Part shown: positions 12,439 to 37,270 of the stretch, in pieces
Numbering within the stretch: position 1 is the stretch's first letter
How the letters are laid out: each line of letters opens with the position of its first letter
Assembly (NCBI GenBank): GCA_964036155.1
Contig: OZ038423.1
Span: 50,359,249 to 50,423,248 of the forward strand
Source: Diploscapter coronatus
Lineage: Eukaryota > Nematoda > Chromadorea > Rhabditida > Rhabditidae
DNA length: 64,000 bases
Reading direction: 5' to 3'
Notes under the pieces: model-generated
Database searches by the model: none
Told to the model about the DNA's origin: nothing
What the model saw: the letters and a program-made list of their open reading frames with translations, nothing else
Program-made: the position numbers and the translations under genes

Positions 12439-14160
12439 TTAGTCACGACGAAGATGATGTTGAGTCGGGGGCGAGCACCGAAGAAAAGGGTAAAATTGAT
12501 AGTAAAGTAGGGACCGCGAATAACGACAACGACAACTACAACGAAGTTTTACGTTCCAACGCTGTTTTTCGATATGACGGTCAACGATTTTGTTAAATTT
12601 AAAGTCCACAAGTACAATCAAAGCCATCATGAGAAAGTTTATTATGTGGATACACCGATTTGACAAATGATTCATGATCATTTCTTTACGCTTCAGGATG
12701 ATCACTTACAGTACGTTCGAGAGTTTATAATTGCAAATGCTACGATTTCCGACGGATGCAAGATTTCGTTTGTTCCAATTTCCGATCAAAGTAAAATAAG
12801 AAACGTGAGAAAGATCTGATGAGAATTATCGATAATGTTCTACGTAAAGTAAACCCGTATTACGATTCAATTATAATGATGAAGGACGTAATTGAAGAAG
12901 AAGAAAAGAAAAAGAATAACGTTTCGGATAAAAGTCTAGAAGTCGTTGATTTTTGACATCAATGATAAGTTAGACAAAAGACGTTATAACGCACCGATTT
13001 CTAACGAAACTGCGGCTGTTTTATAGTAGATGATCGTGATTTTCTTCCGCCAGCAAAAGGTATTGTGATTCACAAAAAAGGTAAAAGCATTGTACAGCTA
13101 AAGCCATACGACAAACGAACAGAGTCTACGAGTTCTATCCACTATTCTTTCCAGATGGCAGATTGGAGTGGAGCTCGAATCTCGAAGCTAACGGTAAAAA
13201 TATTACGCTATGCGAGTACGTTAAGTTCATGATAAGCGAAAGAAAAGACGAATTCAACCCGATTTTACTTGGTGGAAAATTGTTTCAGCAATACTTATTT
13301 GATTCGTGGGTAAAAGTTGAGCAAAGTCGTTTAAACTTTATAGGTAACAACCAACAAGCGCTAAGAGTTGAGAAATATCGAGGCTTAATGGACGCAATCA
13401 CACACGCAGCTGGTAACGAAAAGCTTGAAGTAGGTCGCTTAGCGATTTTACCATCAAGTTTTACGGGAAGTAAACGATACATGGCCGAAAATTACCACGA
13501 CTCAATGGCAATCGTTAGAAATAAAGGCAGACCAGGCATTTGCCTTACGTTTACGACAAATCCAAATTGGATAAAAATCAAAAGTCAATTGAAGAAAGGT
13601 CAAACCGCTAACGATAGACCAGATATTGTGGCAGAAGTGTTTTACCGAAAAGCCAACGCATTACGTGGGAAGATTAAAAGTGGTTATTTTGGAGAAGTAG
13701 CAGCGGTAACTGACGTTATTGAATTGCAAAAGCGTGGGTTACCGCATATGCATATGCTGATCATTTTAACGAAACAAAGTAAGATACAGAAACCGGAAAA
13801 CATTGACGAAATCATAAGAGCTGAGATTCCAGATAAAGAGAAAGAGCCTGAGCTTTACAGAATAATAACACGGCATAACATGCATGGTCCTTGCGGAAAG
13901 CTAAGACCCAATAGTCCATGTATGAGCCGATAACGAATATTCGAAAAAATTTTCCGAAAGCTTACGTAGAAGAAACCGAAATGATAAATAATGATTATAC
14001 ACAATATAGAAGACGCAATGACGGAAGGATCGTAGAGATAAATGGGATAAATTTAGATAATCGCTGGGTAGTACCTTCCAATCCAAGACTTTCGATTGAA
14101 GAAGACGCACATGGTAACGTGGAACATTACGCTAGCACAAAAAGAGGAGAGGAATACTGA
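12439..14160 (+). mobile_element. Degenerate, truncated Helitron (Rep domain only)
   Basis: Conceptual translation over several frames gives typical Helitron Rep/helicase polyprotein sequence in order. Near 12975 there is RRYNAPISNETAAV, followed by DDRDFLPPAKGIVIHKKG. At 13163-13933 comes a 256-codon open stretch with EYVKFMISERKDEFNPILLGGKLFQQ, the HUH-type motif GLPHMHMLIIL, and a TRHNMHGPCG segment. The frame is broken by stops near 12508, 12659, 12955 and 13025 and by a frameshift near 13921. The sequence then resumes as KNFPKAYVEET and YRRRNDGRIVEINGINLDN. Similarity stops near 14145, before the expected two-tyrosine motif, and no Pif1-type helicase follows. No 5' TC or 3' CTRR-plus-hairpin terminus was identified. 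This is a dead fragment; codon use and base composition differ from the neighbouring host genes. Confidence 0.88.
13163..13933 (+). pseudogene. Helitron Rep (HUH endonuclease) fragment, longest open piece
   Basis: This is the Helitron_like_N-type region of a rolling-circle transposase. The histidine pair in PHMHM is the metal-binding HUH motif of replication initiators. The intact protein would nick DNA through a Y2 motif about 100-150 residues further on, which is not present here. The open stretch ends at CMSR-stop. The true continuation lies in the +1 frame from 13918 (conserved KNFPKAYVEET), so a frameshift has occurred at about 13921. No intact start or domain set remains and activity is not expected. 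Confidence 0.85.
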
Positions 14161-17100
14161 ATTTGTAGATAAAACATTGACTAACAAAGACTGACGACTC
14201 GTAGAAATAAGGGGAATTTCATGTGGAGTATTTTCAAATATCAGTTCTGAGAAATCAAAATTTTAACCAGAGATTAGAACGAAATTAGTACTTTCAAAAA
14301 CTTGAGTGAATGTCAGAATTATTCAAAGTGGTGCGGAACAAGGGTCCGCCAATTGGGCTGATTTTCACAAGGTTTGTTCAGTTTTTCACGCTGATTCTCG
14401 TGGTGATAACCGTTTTTTTTCGAAAAAAATGCAAATGGGCGGAGTTATGCTAATTTCAAGTTTCTGCATACTCCGTCAGAAAAAAATCATAACTTGCTTA
14501 TTTCGGGATCAAATTAAATTATTCTTTTTTTTATTAAACAACATTTAGCCCATATATTATCAGGCAATAAAATAAGAATTTGTTGAATATCGATTTTTGC
14601 GGAAGTACGCATTTTTCACGATAGATAAAATGTTTTAAAATTTCTAACATCCGATGCAGAGCAAAAACACTCGAAATATTCAACAAACATGAATACAATT
14701 TCATTACGCCGAACGCTTCCCATATGTTTGATTGCATTAATTGTGCGTTTCTGTGTTCATGCAAATGCTCGTTGACCATAAGTAGCCATCTCCTTGTTTC
14801 CTTTCATTTGCCTTCCCAATTCCGCTCTAGCACTTCATCCTTCAGCTTCTGTCTCAGCTTTATCCTCTTCTTCCTTCCATCATTCTGACCTGCTTCTGGC
14901 CTTTCTGCAGTTAATCCATTTATTGTGTTATTTTGCGAGCAGCGGCAAGGACAAAGACAAAAACAATAACCAATTTGTGCCGAAAGCGAGCTTTCTGACA
15001 AGATCATCTGTCCCGAAAATGACAAAATTTCATATTTCTATGCAAAATTCAGGTATTATCTTTGCTTGAACTTAGAAAACGATAAATGGCCTTTTTCAAG
15101 CACGGGAAATCGAGTATCATGTATCACGTGCCAGCGTGTTTATATCATTTTCCTGAATTGGACTGAAGTTAGCTATTTTTTTTCAATTCTTTAGACAGGC
15201 ATGACATTCTTCTTTTATTCAGTTTTCATTAATTAGCTGCTTACTCGAATTGCTTGATTTTCGATTGACTTCAAGGCTGCAGTCCATTCATTCTTCTGTC
15301 AATTCTGTCTGTTTTTTGCCTTTCTTTTTCTCAACTTTTTCACACGCGTTCATTTTGATGGATTACAGTGGACTATTCTTGCCTGAAATGCTCCTTTCCT
15401 TGCAGATTTTCTTTTCGAGTAGATTTTGAAGATTGAAGAAATTTTTGGTGAGTGGAATGTGCGTTCCTCGAAGAAAAAATGAATTGACAAATATTTCATT
15501 CAAAAGAGGCTAAGGCCAGGCGGCTACCTTTTGTAGTCCAGTTCAGGTAAAAAAGGGCGAGGTTCGCGATTTCGTGGAGATAAGATGAGAATTTTGAATG
15601 CTTGAAATGAACGCAAAATCAAAAACCGATTAGGGGTATGGGTGAATTTTTTTAGTTTTCAGTTTCGGCATATTTCGGTTTCTTCTAAAATATCAAGAGA
15701 AAAATTCGTTGAACCCAAAATGATATCCCTTTTTATGTTATGTATTGACATTAAGCCTTGTGTTATCACTGCTCTAATGCCCTGCTTGCTTCTCTTCCTT
15801 CTGTCAACCTGACCTCATTTTGTCGCATCCTGTTGTTTTTTTATTACCAACTGCATATGTATGGCTCATTTTATGATGCTGCACCCTGAAACAACACGCG
15901 AATAAATCAGCCACAGGGTTTATTGATGATAACTAACAGCACGCAAATTAATCTGACGGGTTAATAGACTGCAAACAAGCCTAAATTTAGATATCTGTCA
16001 ATATTAAAGCTTCAGAATAAAATCTGCTTTAAGTTTGTCATTTTTCCAAGCTGATAACTTTTTCCCAACCCTGAAAAGACTCTTTAGTTCAAGACATTCC
16101 TACTCCTCTCAAGCTTCTATTCCACTCAATTTCAATTTTAAGTTAAATATTGTTTTTTCATAAACTATCCTTGATACATTTTTCGGGATAGAACAGAGTT
16201 AAGACTGGTCTTTTTGGTTTTGCAAACGATTGTCAATTATAATTTCATACCATTTGAGCAGACGATAGTAATTCTGGAAGTTTATAGCTTTTCGCTTGAT
16301 TTACTGCTTTACTTTCAATTATCAAATACAGTACCGACTTCAATATCATTGCCGCCTTTATACTCCATTCCTCAGCTCATTCAATCCAATTTGCCATATT
16401 CTCGATTGTAACTATCTAGCACCTACATTCTGCCTTGCTAATAGGCAGTGTCGGCTCATGTCAAAGGCCATCACCTCTCTGCCTCTCTGCCCTCCCCTCT
16501 ATCTTTCTTATCTCTATGCTTGTAGAGACAAAAGCTTAACTTGTAATGCGCATTTATGCATTTGTATGATTGTATGGTCAGTGTATGTGAGTTAGTGAAG
16601 AGTGAGTAAGAGGGTGAGAAGAGGATGAATAATAAAAGGAACAAATGTGAAGGAGAATGTTACACAGGCTGCACATGGATAACGCATAACGCATTCCGAG
16701 AGTAACATATTATGACGCCTTTGAATATTTTATATTTTTAAAAAGGTTTATACCGTATTACCTAGAAAAATTTTTTAAATATTACTTTTCTTTCACTTTG
16801 CAAGATTCACTTTGGAATTCTTTCTATAGTTTAGAACAATCTGTATTTCAAACAAGTTGGTCTTCATTTGAACGTATATTCAGAAGAGTTTTTTTCACAA
16901 ATTATTCACATTTGCTCAAACATTTTAAATCATTCATGGGCTATTTCTCAAAAATCTGCAAAATGTACAACTTTATCACAGGTCAGATGAGTTTATCTTC
17001 AATCCTTTGTCTGGTTTTATCGTACTCTCCATAAATTCATCCATTGGCACCTCCCTTTGACTGTTTTATGGCATTCCCTCGTTCCCTTTCCTCTTTTATC

Positions 17101-20100
17101 ACCCGCTTTCTATCTCTTCATCTTTCTTTGTCAAGAGTCAGAGTCAAAGTCATTCTTATTCTTATCTCTGACCTCTCCCTCCCCTCTTACCTTTGTACAT
17201 TTGCAACTGATATCCTCATTTACGATCGAGGTTAATGCAAATACTTTCTTTACTGTACAGTCTGTCAGATTGCTTTTAATTTTGATTTAGGGTTATCGTA
17301 ATCATGTATTGAATTTCAAATTCTGATTCTCTTAAAATTTTATTAGTTTTTAAAAATATTTTTTATTTTTGGATCTTAATATGATAAAATGAACTTATTA
17401 TTTATTCATTACTAAAATAAATTATGTAGAGATTATTTTATACCAACCTTTATCCCCCTTCTTACCTTTAGATAAATGTCTTGACTTGACTTGACTTGAG
17501 TTGTCTCTATGGCACCACGTCCACGTCGTTTCGAATTGACGCAGCCATAAAACATGGAGTGGATTGACAGAGACAATGAATTTTCTTTTAGAAGCAGGAT
17601 ATCTTATTTTAGTACCTGAGTGCGTGGAATCGAGCAGAATTGCACCATTGCCTCAATTCCCTTTCGACGCTGTAAAGTGATTATTCTTTATTTCTCGTCT
17701 GATTTCCTTCATCTTCCCCTCTCGTCTCTGTCCTATTCTTGGAGCTCCACTGCTTTTTTGAGATATCCGCGCTGCTAAATAATTCAGACAATGCCATAAA
17801 TGAGAAAGTGAGAAGAAGCATTTGCAATACTTTGCTATTGAATGCAAGTGAGTGATGTCTCTTTTTGATAAAGCATAACTTCTTGATTTTAGAATAATAT
17901 TCATCTTGTAGCTGATTTTGATCAATGATCTCCTTAATTCAGGCCATATTCTGTTCTATAAATATTCAATGTATTGATATTTTAGTGAAATATTTGATAA
18001 TGTGATATTCTTCATTTTTGAATAGCGATGAATGTCAATTGCCATTTTCCATTTTATTCTTTCAGTCTTTTGCCCCGGATTTGGATTGTTTGACTCTTGT
18101 CTCGCATCCTGAAGTCTTTCAGTCCCATTCCAAGTTTGGTGGCTCCCTTTTTCATCCCTCCCCAATCTCCCCCGATTCTTTTTTCCTTATTCGTCTTCTA
18201 CTCGACTAGCCACTAACCAATCAGACTTTCATTTCTCCAATCTCTATCTTCATTCCTTCATTCTTCCCCAATTGTCGCTGCTTTCTTTTCCAGATATCCT
18301 CGTATTGAGTCTGAAAAACAGAAAATACTTGCTTAAGGAGATCTTTTGGCTAATTTTGAGCTAGATAATATGAAAATAAGTACTTTTCTGCTTCTTCAGC
18401 TAAACCTAAACAAAGCTAATGTTTCTGTTTCTACTTCTGTCTGCTGCACGCTACACGTGCCTTGTCAATCACGTAGTAGTTTTCTTCCCCTCCTGCAATC
18501 TTACTTCATTTTCTCGCCCTCTCGTATTTTCCTACTATCTTTCTCCTTCAATCTACTCGTTTCCAACTTCTCCATTCGTGTAATTGACTCTAGGTAAATC
18601 CATTCTTCCCCATTCTCAGAGCCACTCTCTAATTGTTTCAATTCTAATATAAGTACAAAAGGGTCGACTTTTTTTTTTTTAGAATTTCTCAATGTACAAA
18701 TTTTATATTTTCACGCCAAACCTCTCTTGCAGCATCTATCATAATTCAGATAGTTTTTCTTTCTGCTTATATTCCTGATTGTTCTCGATTTCCATTCTGC
18801 TCATACTGCTACTAATTCGCAATGGATCATTATATGCAGAAGCAGCAGCAAAATGGCAGTCGACTGGAAGAACCAAGTCGGAAATGAGAAGAGAGGGAAG
18901 AAAGGGAATTCGTGACAAAAAAGGTGGAGGAGAATGGAAATCGGCAGTTGGTTTTTGAGAAGTCGAAGGAACAACGAACATTTCACTGAATTAGACAATT
19001 TTATAGTAGTTTTAAAGATACATTTTTTGCTATTCTTCAAAACATCTGAATCAGAATTCTAATTTGTATAATTTCTTAATCAATTTTGGCTCCAAAAATG
19101 TTCGATCCTGATTCTTTAATGCTAATTTTCATTTAGACACGTTCAAGAAGTCGTCGATGCATTGACTTCTTCAAAGCTGATTTTGTAAAGTCATGACCAT
19201 TTTATCCTACTACTTTTCCAATTCATTTCACCTTTTAATGTCTTTCTTTACGACAAGTGATAGTTGTTAGTCGTTATCTGTTGGCAGTTAATGATGGAAG
19301 TGGATAAGTGATAGATGTTCATTCCTCATTCCTCATAACATGACAGACACACATACACATTGACGCATTCTCTATCTTTTACTATTTCATTCTCACTTTC
19401 ATTTTCGCTTTCGTTTTCATTTCTTCGAGTATTATTTTTATCATAATGATCATGTATGTTTTCAATCTTGTCGGATCCATGTTCAATTCTCTGTTACAAC
19501 AACAACAGACACACGTTTTCCCTTGTCTTTCTATGCTCTCTTCATGTTCTATGATATTCCCCAGCTTTTCCTCCAGGCAACGAATACCCATTCATTGTCA
19601 CAGGAATGTGCTACCATTTATCACGAGAACACAGAATTGGTCGGGAGCTGCACAAAGTGGTTGAGTGGAATGGAAGAGGGAAGAGAATGGCTGCAGAAGA
19701 GGTGTAATGAGAAGAGGAATGCAACGCAGATAAATGCAAGAAGCTGAAAAGCTCGATTAACTCATTTCTTTAATTTTCTATTCCAGTAATTATCTACTCT
19801 TCTGTTTTTGTCGAGAAAATTCAAAAGACCACTTTTCTTTTTATTTCATTTTTAACTTTTGTAATATCTCAATATCAAAACTTACGATTTTTCACTCTTC
19901 ATTTTTGTAAAATGGCCCACAAATGCAAATATCCGTTGAGTTTTCAATAACCTTTGAAAGTTTCCTGCCAAATCGAGCTATTTCCCTTTTATTCCTACTT
20001 CCAGCTGCGATCGGCTGTCCATTTTACAGCTTCCAAATGCTCGTCCTTTCTCTTCTGTATCTACTCCATTTCTATTTTCATTCGAATTATTTATCTACTC

Positions 20101-23100
20101 ATTGTCACTTTGCAGATGTCTTTGCTTCTTTTCATCTCTCGAATTTCCCTCCTTCTTGGCATCTTCTCACTCTTTTCGGTCACTCGACTGTTCATCCCCT
20201 GCTGTGACTCTGTAGAAAAATCGAAATAAAACTGTCAGCACCATATTCGTCTTATTCATTTTTTCATGAGATTTTCGAAATGATCTTTTCTGGGCTAAAG
20301 TACTCATTTTCTATCGATTTTCAAGGGAACTTCACTTAAAAAAACTATTTGGGAAAACAATCATTCTTGAAAGTTCGATAATAATCAAAGAAAGACGGTC
20401 TTATCCATTTCTGATTTAGATTTTTCTAATCTACTCTATTGGATTGTCTTCATTGAGTAATAGACGAGTTATTTTGAATATCTTTATCTTCTCAATTCTC
20501 CTATTGTAACAGTTACATTATTGCATCTATCTGCTTGCATTTTTGGCGATCTGTTGCAGGATTAACACATCCCTCTGCTAACAATCTGCCTGTCTATTTG
20601 CCATCTGGTCAAATCCCCCATTCCTTCTCATAACCCCTTCTTCTCTTCATTTAGAACCTAACTCCTAAGGTCGTATCTCCGTTTCTCCTCACTCTAACTG
20701 TCAATTATGACACCCCTTTACTCCTCTAATCCCATTCATATAGTATGTTTTCCTGTTGCAGTGTGCAAAGAGATCACGTGTCTCTTTACCAGAAAAGAAT
20801 GATGAAAGGAGACTAATTAGATTTGGAAGAAAAGAGGGCAAACTTGCAAGAAAGTAGGATAAAGATGTAATCGAGAAATTTTTTCTGTCTATTTTGGTAT
20901 TTCATATATTGCGAGCATTCTTGATGATATTTTTGGCAATAAAACCAAGAATACTCGCGATTTATTCAAATTTTCCCATGGTATGGAGGATTGATAAGTT
21001 CTGCTAGGTCTGAACCATGGATATGTCAATTTTTCAATTCCTCTTTCGACACTTTTATACCAATCCATTTTATTCTGATGTTAACTTTCCAATATCCTCA
21101 TTTGAATCCATTCTGAATAACGTGATCCCAAAAATCTTGAGGCTGTTATTTCCATGCAAAAATTAATGTCCTCAATCTTCTCAATGTGCAGAGCAATTCG
21201 ATAATTCATAAATGGCTATGGGGGATTTCCTTTCCTTTAATGGATGCTTTCATCTGGCAGATTGTTGTGCTATTTATCCCTTATCCCCCCAATCTGCAAT
21301 CCCTGTCCTTATGTCATTCCCCCGTCCCTTTTCCCTATCAGCCCCAGGCCATTAGCAGCTCTGCAGCTCCACACGAGAATGAGAATCATGCAGTCCGTAA
21401 TTATAAACGAGCCGGGCGTGTATCCCTTTCCTCCCCCTTCCCTTGTCTATGGCCGTTCCTCCCTTCATTCGAGCCAAGCCCATCGTTAGCCGTTCGCGCG
21501 CATATGTAAACGTGCCACTCTCACAGCTTCCCAGATTTCAGATACCCTTACAGAACACAACATATTATTCAATCTAATCTTGTTCAACAGTGCTCATAGA
21601 CTGATAGATTTTTGATAAAGATTTTATTGTGAATTTGGAAATTTGCGAGGATCAGTTTTTATCTTTAAAACTTTATATGTCTTCGAATTCGCTGCGTTTC
21701 TTCCTATTTCAACATCGATAATTTTTATTAATTTTTTTCCTTCAACCAATTCCACATCTAAATTCATCCAACGCTTATCAGCATTTATTCAAACTCAATT
21801 TATCATATTCTATTCCCAGGATTAGTTGCATACTGCGTCTATTTTCATCGTTTTTACTCATTGTGCAGGTGCTAAAATACTACATTCCGTTGTTTTGTCA
21901 GCCAGCTGCAACTTTCCTGCCTTTTTTCAAGCCTTATTTCGATGACGAGGTTCTGCATTCGCACACATTCTGCCTGCCAATTTCGTCAATTCAGGCGCCA
22001 TAATTTACGAATTTAAATCTGAAAACCAACCTGTTATTTTCAACTTTCCCTATTTGACTATTTGAATTCATAAAGTCGCTTATTCCTATTGCCTTTTCGC
22101 CTTGTAATTCCGTTTTTAACTGCTCATTTTTGTACGAGCAGAGCTTCATTCTCCCGTTGAGATTATAGACTCGTCTCAATTTCTTTGTATGTCCTTTTTT
22201 GCATATGCGCTTGTGTAGTATTTCGAGCGGAAATTGATGCACATCTATGTGGAATCGCGAGATTTATGCGATTCATTCAAATCACTACTACAGCCTCTAT
22301 TTATAGACGATAGATGATAGAGAATTGAGAATAGCCAGAAGCATCAAATAACCACAAAATATTTGTAAATTTCAAATATAGTGGCTAGCAGTAGTTTGAA
22401 AAAGCATGATATTTTCCATGCATTATTCAAATAATCACACTTACTGGAGTTTTCAGATGTGTAACTCCAAACTTGGCCGATTTTTTCATCATAGGGTATT
22501 TCATGCTGCTGATCACTTATCTGAATTCAAAAAGTGTCCGATTGAACCTGCTCGTGTAAGAAATCTCAAAAATCGTTTTGCGCGCAACGCAAAAATTGCA
22601 TGCGAAATTGAGAAATTACAAATTAGCATACATTGTTTCTCTATGCAGTAAGATGGTTTTCGGAATCTCCTGCCCGAACGGCTCCAATCGGACACTTTCT
22701 GGTTCTAGATCCGTGATCAATGGCATGAAATACCCTTTGGTGAAAAAATCAACCAATTTAGAGGTTAACATTCGAAAAACTCCTCTATTTAGTCAATTCA
22801 TTTGGAAGTTAGCACATTATTGTAGATACACGATCATAAAATTATTACTTTGATCGAAAATTCAGTCATTTTTATGTCCTATTCTTCTAAACTCACTAGA
22901 CATTCAAGTCAATTCTGTGCTGCAATTTTGTTATTTTTCTTATTCATTATGACGAATTGATCGGAAAAACAGTTGGTTTGATTTCGAATTAAGTAGACAA
23001 AATAGATGGGAATATAAGCATGACTTCTGACATAATTTTTGATCTAACTATTATGTTAGTTTTAAATCACGAGCCTTCCATTTCTTTACATCTTATCTCG

Positions 23101-26100
23101 AAAGAATCAAATTGCTTTCAACATTTTTCTCTTCTCTAAAAACGTCAATTTTGCAATTTTCGTCGTTTCCATGGCGTTTCTCATTTTTCTTTGACTTCCT
23201 GAATTCTACTAGTCGTTTTTAGCGAGTCAACTCATATTTACCCAACAGAAATAAATGCGTTCCTTCCGAACATCCGCTCTGTTCCCTTCCTCTCTCACAG
23301 ACACGCCTGCTTAACCATCGAACACATTAAAATCGCCCCACCCCATACGTCGTTCGTGATTTTAAGAAAATGAGCCGGCCCAGACCAAATGTGAAAATGA
23401 AGGGAATTTGATGGGGTTAGGATGGGAGGGAGGTGTTTATGGGATAAGTGTGCTGATGGAATGGCGGCCTTTGCACCGATGCGCATTCCCGATTTATGCT
23501 CAAATCGATCCTCCCTTTATGGACCTTTGAATCGAACAATCAAATCGGATGGCCCAGACTTGCACGCCCTCCTTCTCCTGCATTTCAATGAATGGAATCT
23601 TCAAATCCCCATTCCATTTCGAACTCAAAGGCGGCATTTTCTTGTATAATTTCACGTTTTCATCGAGGCTTTTTCATCTGAGAATCGCGCAACTCGTCTC
23701 GGACAAGCAAAGGGGAACTGAAAGGGTGGAAAGAAGATGAGAATGTGAACGTTGAACGCTGAACGAAGGAACGCAGGAGTGAGAATAAGCTAGAAAGTTT
23801 GTGAAAATGAGATGCTAAACCGAGATTAGGGAATTTGAATTAAGAAAAACACGCAAATTTCTCACTTCAAAGCATAATGCTTTCTCACTTTTATTTCTTT
23901 CTCAACTATTTCTTCAACTCCCAGTCAGTTCTGCCCGACTGTTCCGATCGTTATTCCCTTCATTTTCACACTCATTCCTCCCCTCCCCTTTACTGTTCCG
24001 CTTTCTGCCTTCGAAATGGGCCAAACTCTTCTTCTCTGCTTCTTTGTCGGTTTCTTCAGTGATTTTCCTCATCTCTTCGCTTATCACCCTGATCTTCGGA
24101 ATCATCACTTTTTGTGCGAATTTGCGAATGCGTGTTGAGTTTCAATTTCGTCGAGTTCAGCTGTGAAGATCAATAGAAAAATTATGTAATTTCTTAGTTA
24201 TTGTTAGTTACCTGTTAGATTTGCAGTTTTTCAGTTTTCAAAATTTTTGACTACAAGAGAACCAAAAATTCAGCTAATAACGTGATTTACTTTTTTTTTC
24301 TTCTTTTTTTTTAAGAATTTACCATTCAGCAGTCATCTTGAGCCGATTTACCTGAAATTAAAATAATTTTAATGCTAAACATCATCTGCATTTACTCAAG
24401 AATTTCATTTGAATTAATTTCAATTATTGCTTTGACTATGTTATATGTCAAAGAAACTATTGAATTCATGACGATTTTGACCACTATTTCAAAAATATAT
24501 TAAATTTAGATTCATTTAGCTTCAATTTATATTCTCTTTATCCGTGTTTCGCAACTCTATTGCCTTGCACAATTCAGTTTCACACCTCTTTGCACTCTTC
24601 GATATTCTCTCTCCTTGTCTCGATCCAAATGAAGTCCTCTTCACAAATAAGTTCTTCCCTGCTCTGCTCGATTCAATCAGACTCATTTCCTGTGTTCTTC
24701 ATTTCTTCTTCATCTTTATCTTCACATCTTCATTCCTCTGCAATCATTGTCTTCTTTCACCGGAACTTTCCTTCCTCTTGGAGCATCGCAATTCACTGCT
24801 TCTGCTTCAATTTCGCACTTCATCACAAACAAATTGCAAATTGAGTCAAGTCACGATTCGGTTTCTGCAAATTATGCCAAAATAAGAGGACAAAATTGTG
24901 AGCTTCTGTATTGTAACGTCATTATTGGATGATGACGATATTTTGATTCTCTACTAAAAATTGAAATTCGTTTCATTAGGCACAAATCTGACCATATTTT
25001 GGCTCAATTTCAATTGCAATATCTGTTGCATTCTTCTCTAGCCCAAATCTGCGAGATAAAATTCAGTAATTCGTTATTTTGCCAGTTTTTTCTTCTTTCC
25101 ATGATTGAAATCATCGAGTAATTCATCTTCAATCTCACTTTTTGCATGTTTTGAGTAATCTGCATGTAATCCTCTGCATGCATGTTCAGCTCGAGCAGCT
25201 CATTTTTCTCTCCTCCTCTCTTCTTCCATTTCTGCATCATTCTGCAGGCAGCTGGTTTGTCACAAGTAATAACAAACCCTTATTTTCCTTCCTTTGCAGG
25301 TAAAAAGTGATTAGTACCGCATTTTCGAGCAGGGCTATAGGGCTATCTGTGTCTTTCTGCTTCTGCAATGGTCCTAGGCCCCGCCCTCATTACTTGCCTT
25401 TCTTTATCTTCTTCTCTGTTCTCTCTGCAAATCCTTCTATTTCTTCCATCCTTTCCTTATTCTAAGCCGTTTGCCAGAAGTAAGGTCCTTATCTTTTTCT
25501 CCTTCCTTTCTTTTCATAATTATTTCAGCTCTCCTCAGGAAGTGTTCCTCTCTAATAGTTTATAAATACTGACGCTGAGCTTCTCACGCCTTGCAGCTTT
25601 CAGCCTAATCTCTCCTCAACCAGATTTCTGCGTTCCAAATTCGCTTTAGCAGCTATTTGCGTCGTGGATTTGATTGGATATGGCCTCGCGTGGTTTATAA
25701 ATTTCCGATTTCCAGTCGACTTCTTCCGAAATCCCTTTGTTTTGGAATTTGACTACTCTACTACTAGCGGGAAGATATGAGGGGTTTATGATTAATCAGA
25801 CAGATTGGGGCTATCAAATTAGCGATTGGTGGTTGTAAGGGTGTGTAAGTGAGTGAGTGCAGGTATGTGGAGGGAGGCTTGAAACTGGAGAACGGAGGGT
25901 GGAGGGAGTATGAGGAGAGGATAGAGTGAGCTGATAAAGCCGATAGCTGATAGAGACAGACAGGAGTGAGCGCAAGGCTTTCAAGCAGCCAGCGCTCGGG
26001 CAGACAGTTGCAAGCAGTCCGATTTCGCCATCGATCACTCAGTCCATTCATTCACACAGCAGTCTTCCCTCTATCCTCTATCATCGAAATTCCTCCCCTT

Positions 26101-26284
26101 CTCCTTCTGTCGTAGTTCAATTAGTGTTTGTTTACAATGAATCGAAGCCTCATTCTTACAAAAAGTATACCCTTCTCTCTAAATGAATGATTTTTGACAC
26201 TCTTCCAAACATTTTCTAGCTCTGACAATTGATCGCAGTTATTTTTGCATCGTAATATGATCATGAGAGAAGTTGTCTTTTCAG
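14161..26284 (+). other. Long pyrimidine-rich non-coding region upstream of the TRIM9-like gene
   Basis: No exon could be supported. From about 14780 to 25760 the + strand is strongly enriched in C/T runs (for example 14850-14930, 17080-17200, 25380-25520), like the polypyrimidine-rich introns of the downstream TRIM9-like gene. Short repeats present are a TTGAC tandem at 17480-17500 and an inverted repeat at 22531-22698. The region could be intergenic or could contain 5' UTR introns of the TRIM9-like gene. Open frames here are low-complexity Ser/Phe/Leu runs and are not credible proteins. Confidence 0.5.
22531..22698. repeat. Small inverted-repeat element
   Basis: Perfect 14-bp arms, aaagtgtccgattg at 22531-22544 and caatcggacacttt at 22685-22698, enclose about 140 bases. 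A partly palindromic core (ttttgcgcgcaacgcaaaa) lies near 22573. Similarity between the arms continues weakly inward. No clear target-site duplication was found, so MITE status is only suggested. Confidence 0.55.
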
Positions 26285-26317
26285 AACCAGAATTGGGTGA
26301 ATATAATCGAGTCAGTC
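25765..26317 (+). promoter_or_regulatory. Candidate promoter / 5' UTR of the TRIM9-like gene
   Basis: Composition changes abruptly from pyrimidine-rich to G/A-rich at about 25765-25990 and then to C/T-rich at about 26035-26130, just before the first coding exon. A good 3' splice site (ttgtcttttcag) ends at 26284, 33 bases before the ATG at 26318. It could be either an SL trans-splice acceptor or the end of a 5' UTR intron. Transcript data would be needed to tell which. Confidence 0.45.

Positions 26318-37270
<10,953 letters not shown>

Noticed and set aside
12508..12518. tagggaccgcg resembling the hAT-like terminal repeat
   Set aside because: It differs at the eleventh base, lies inside readable Helitron coding sequence (ACCGCGAATAACGACAACG), and has no partner repeat or duplication.
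21186..21509. Pro/Ser-rich + strand frame
   Set aside because: Low-complexity pyrimidine-rich DNA with no splice or start context and no family resemblance.
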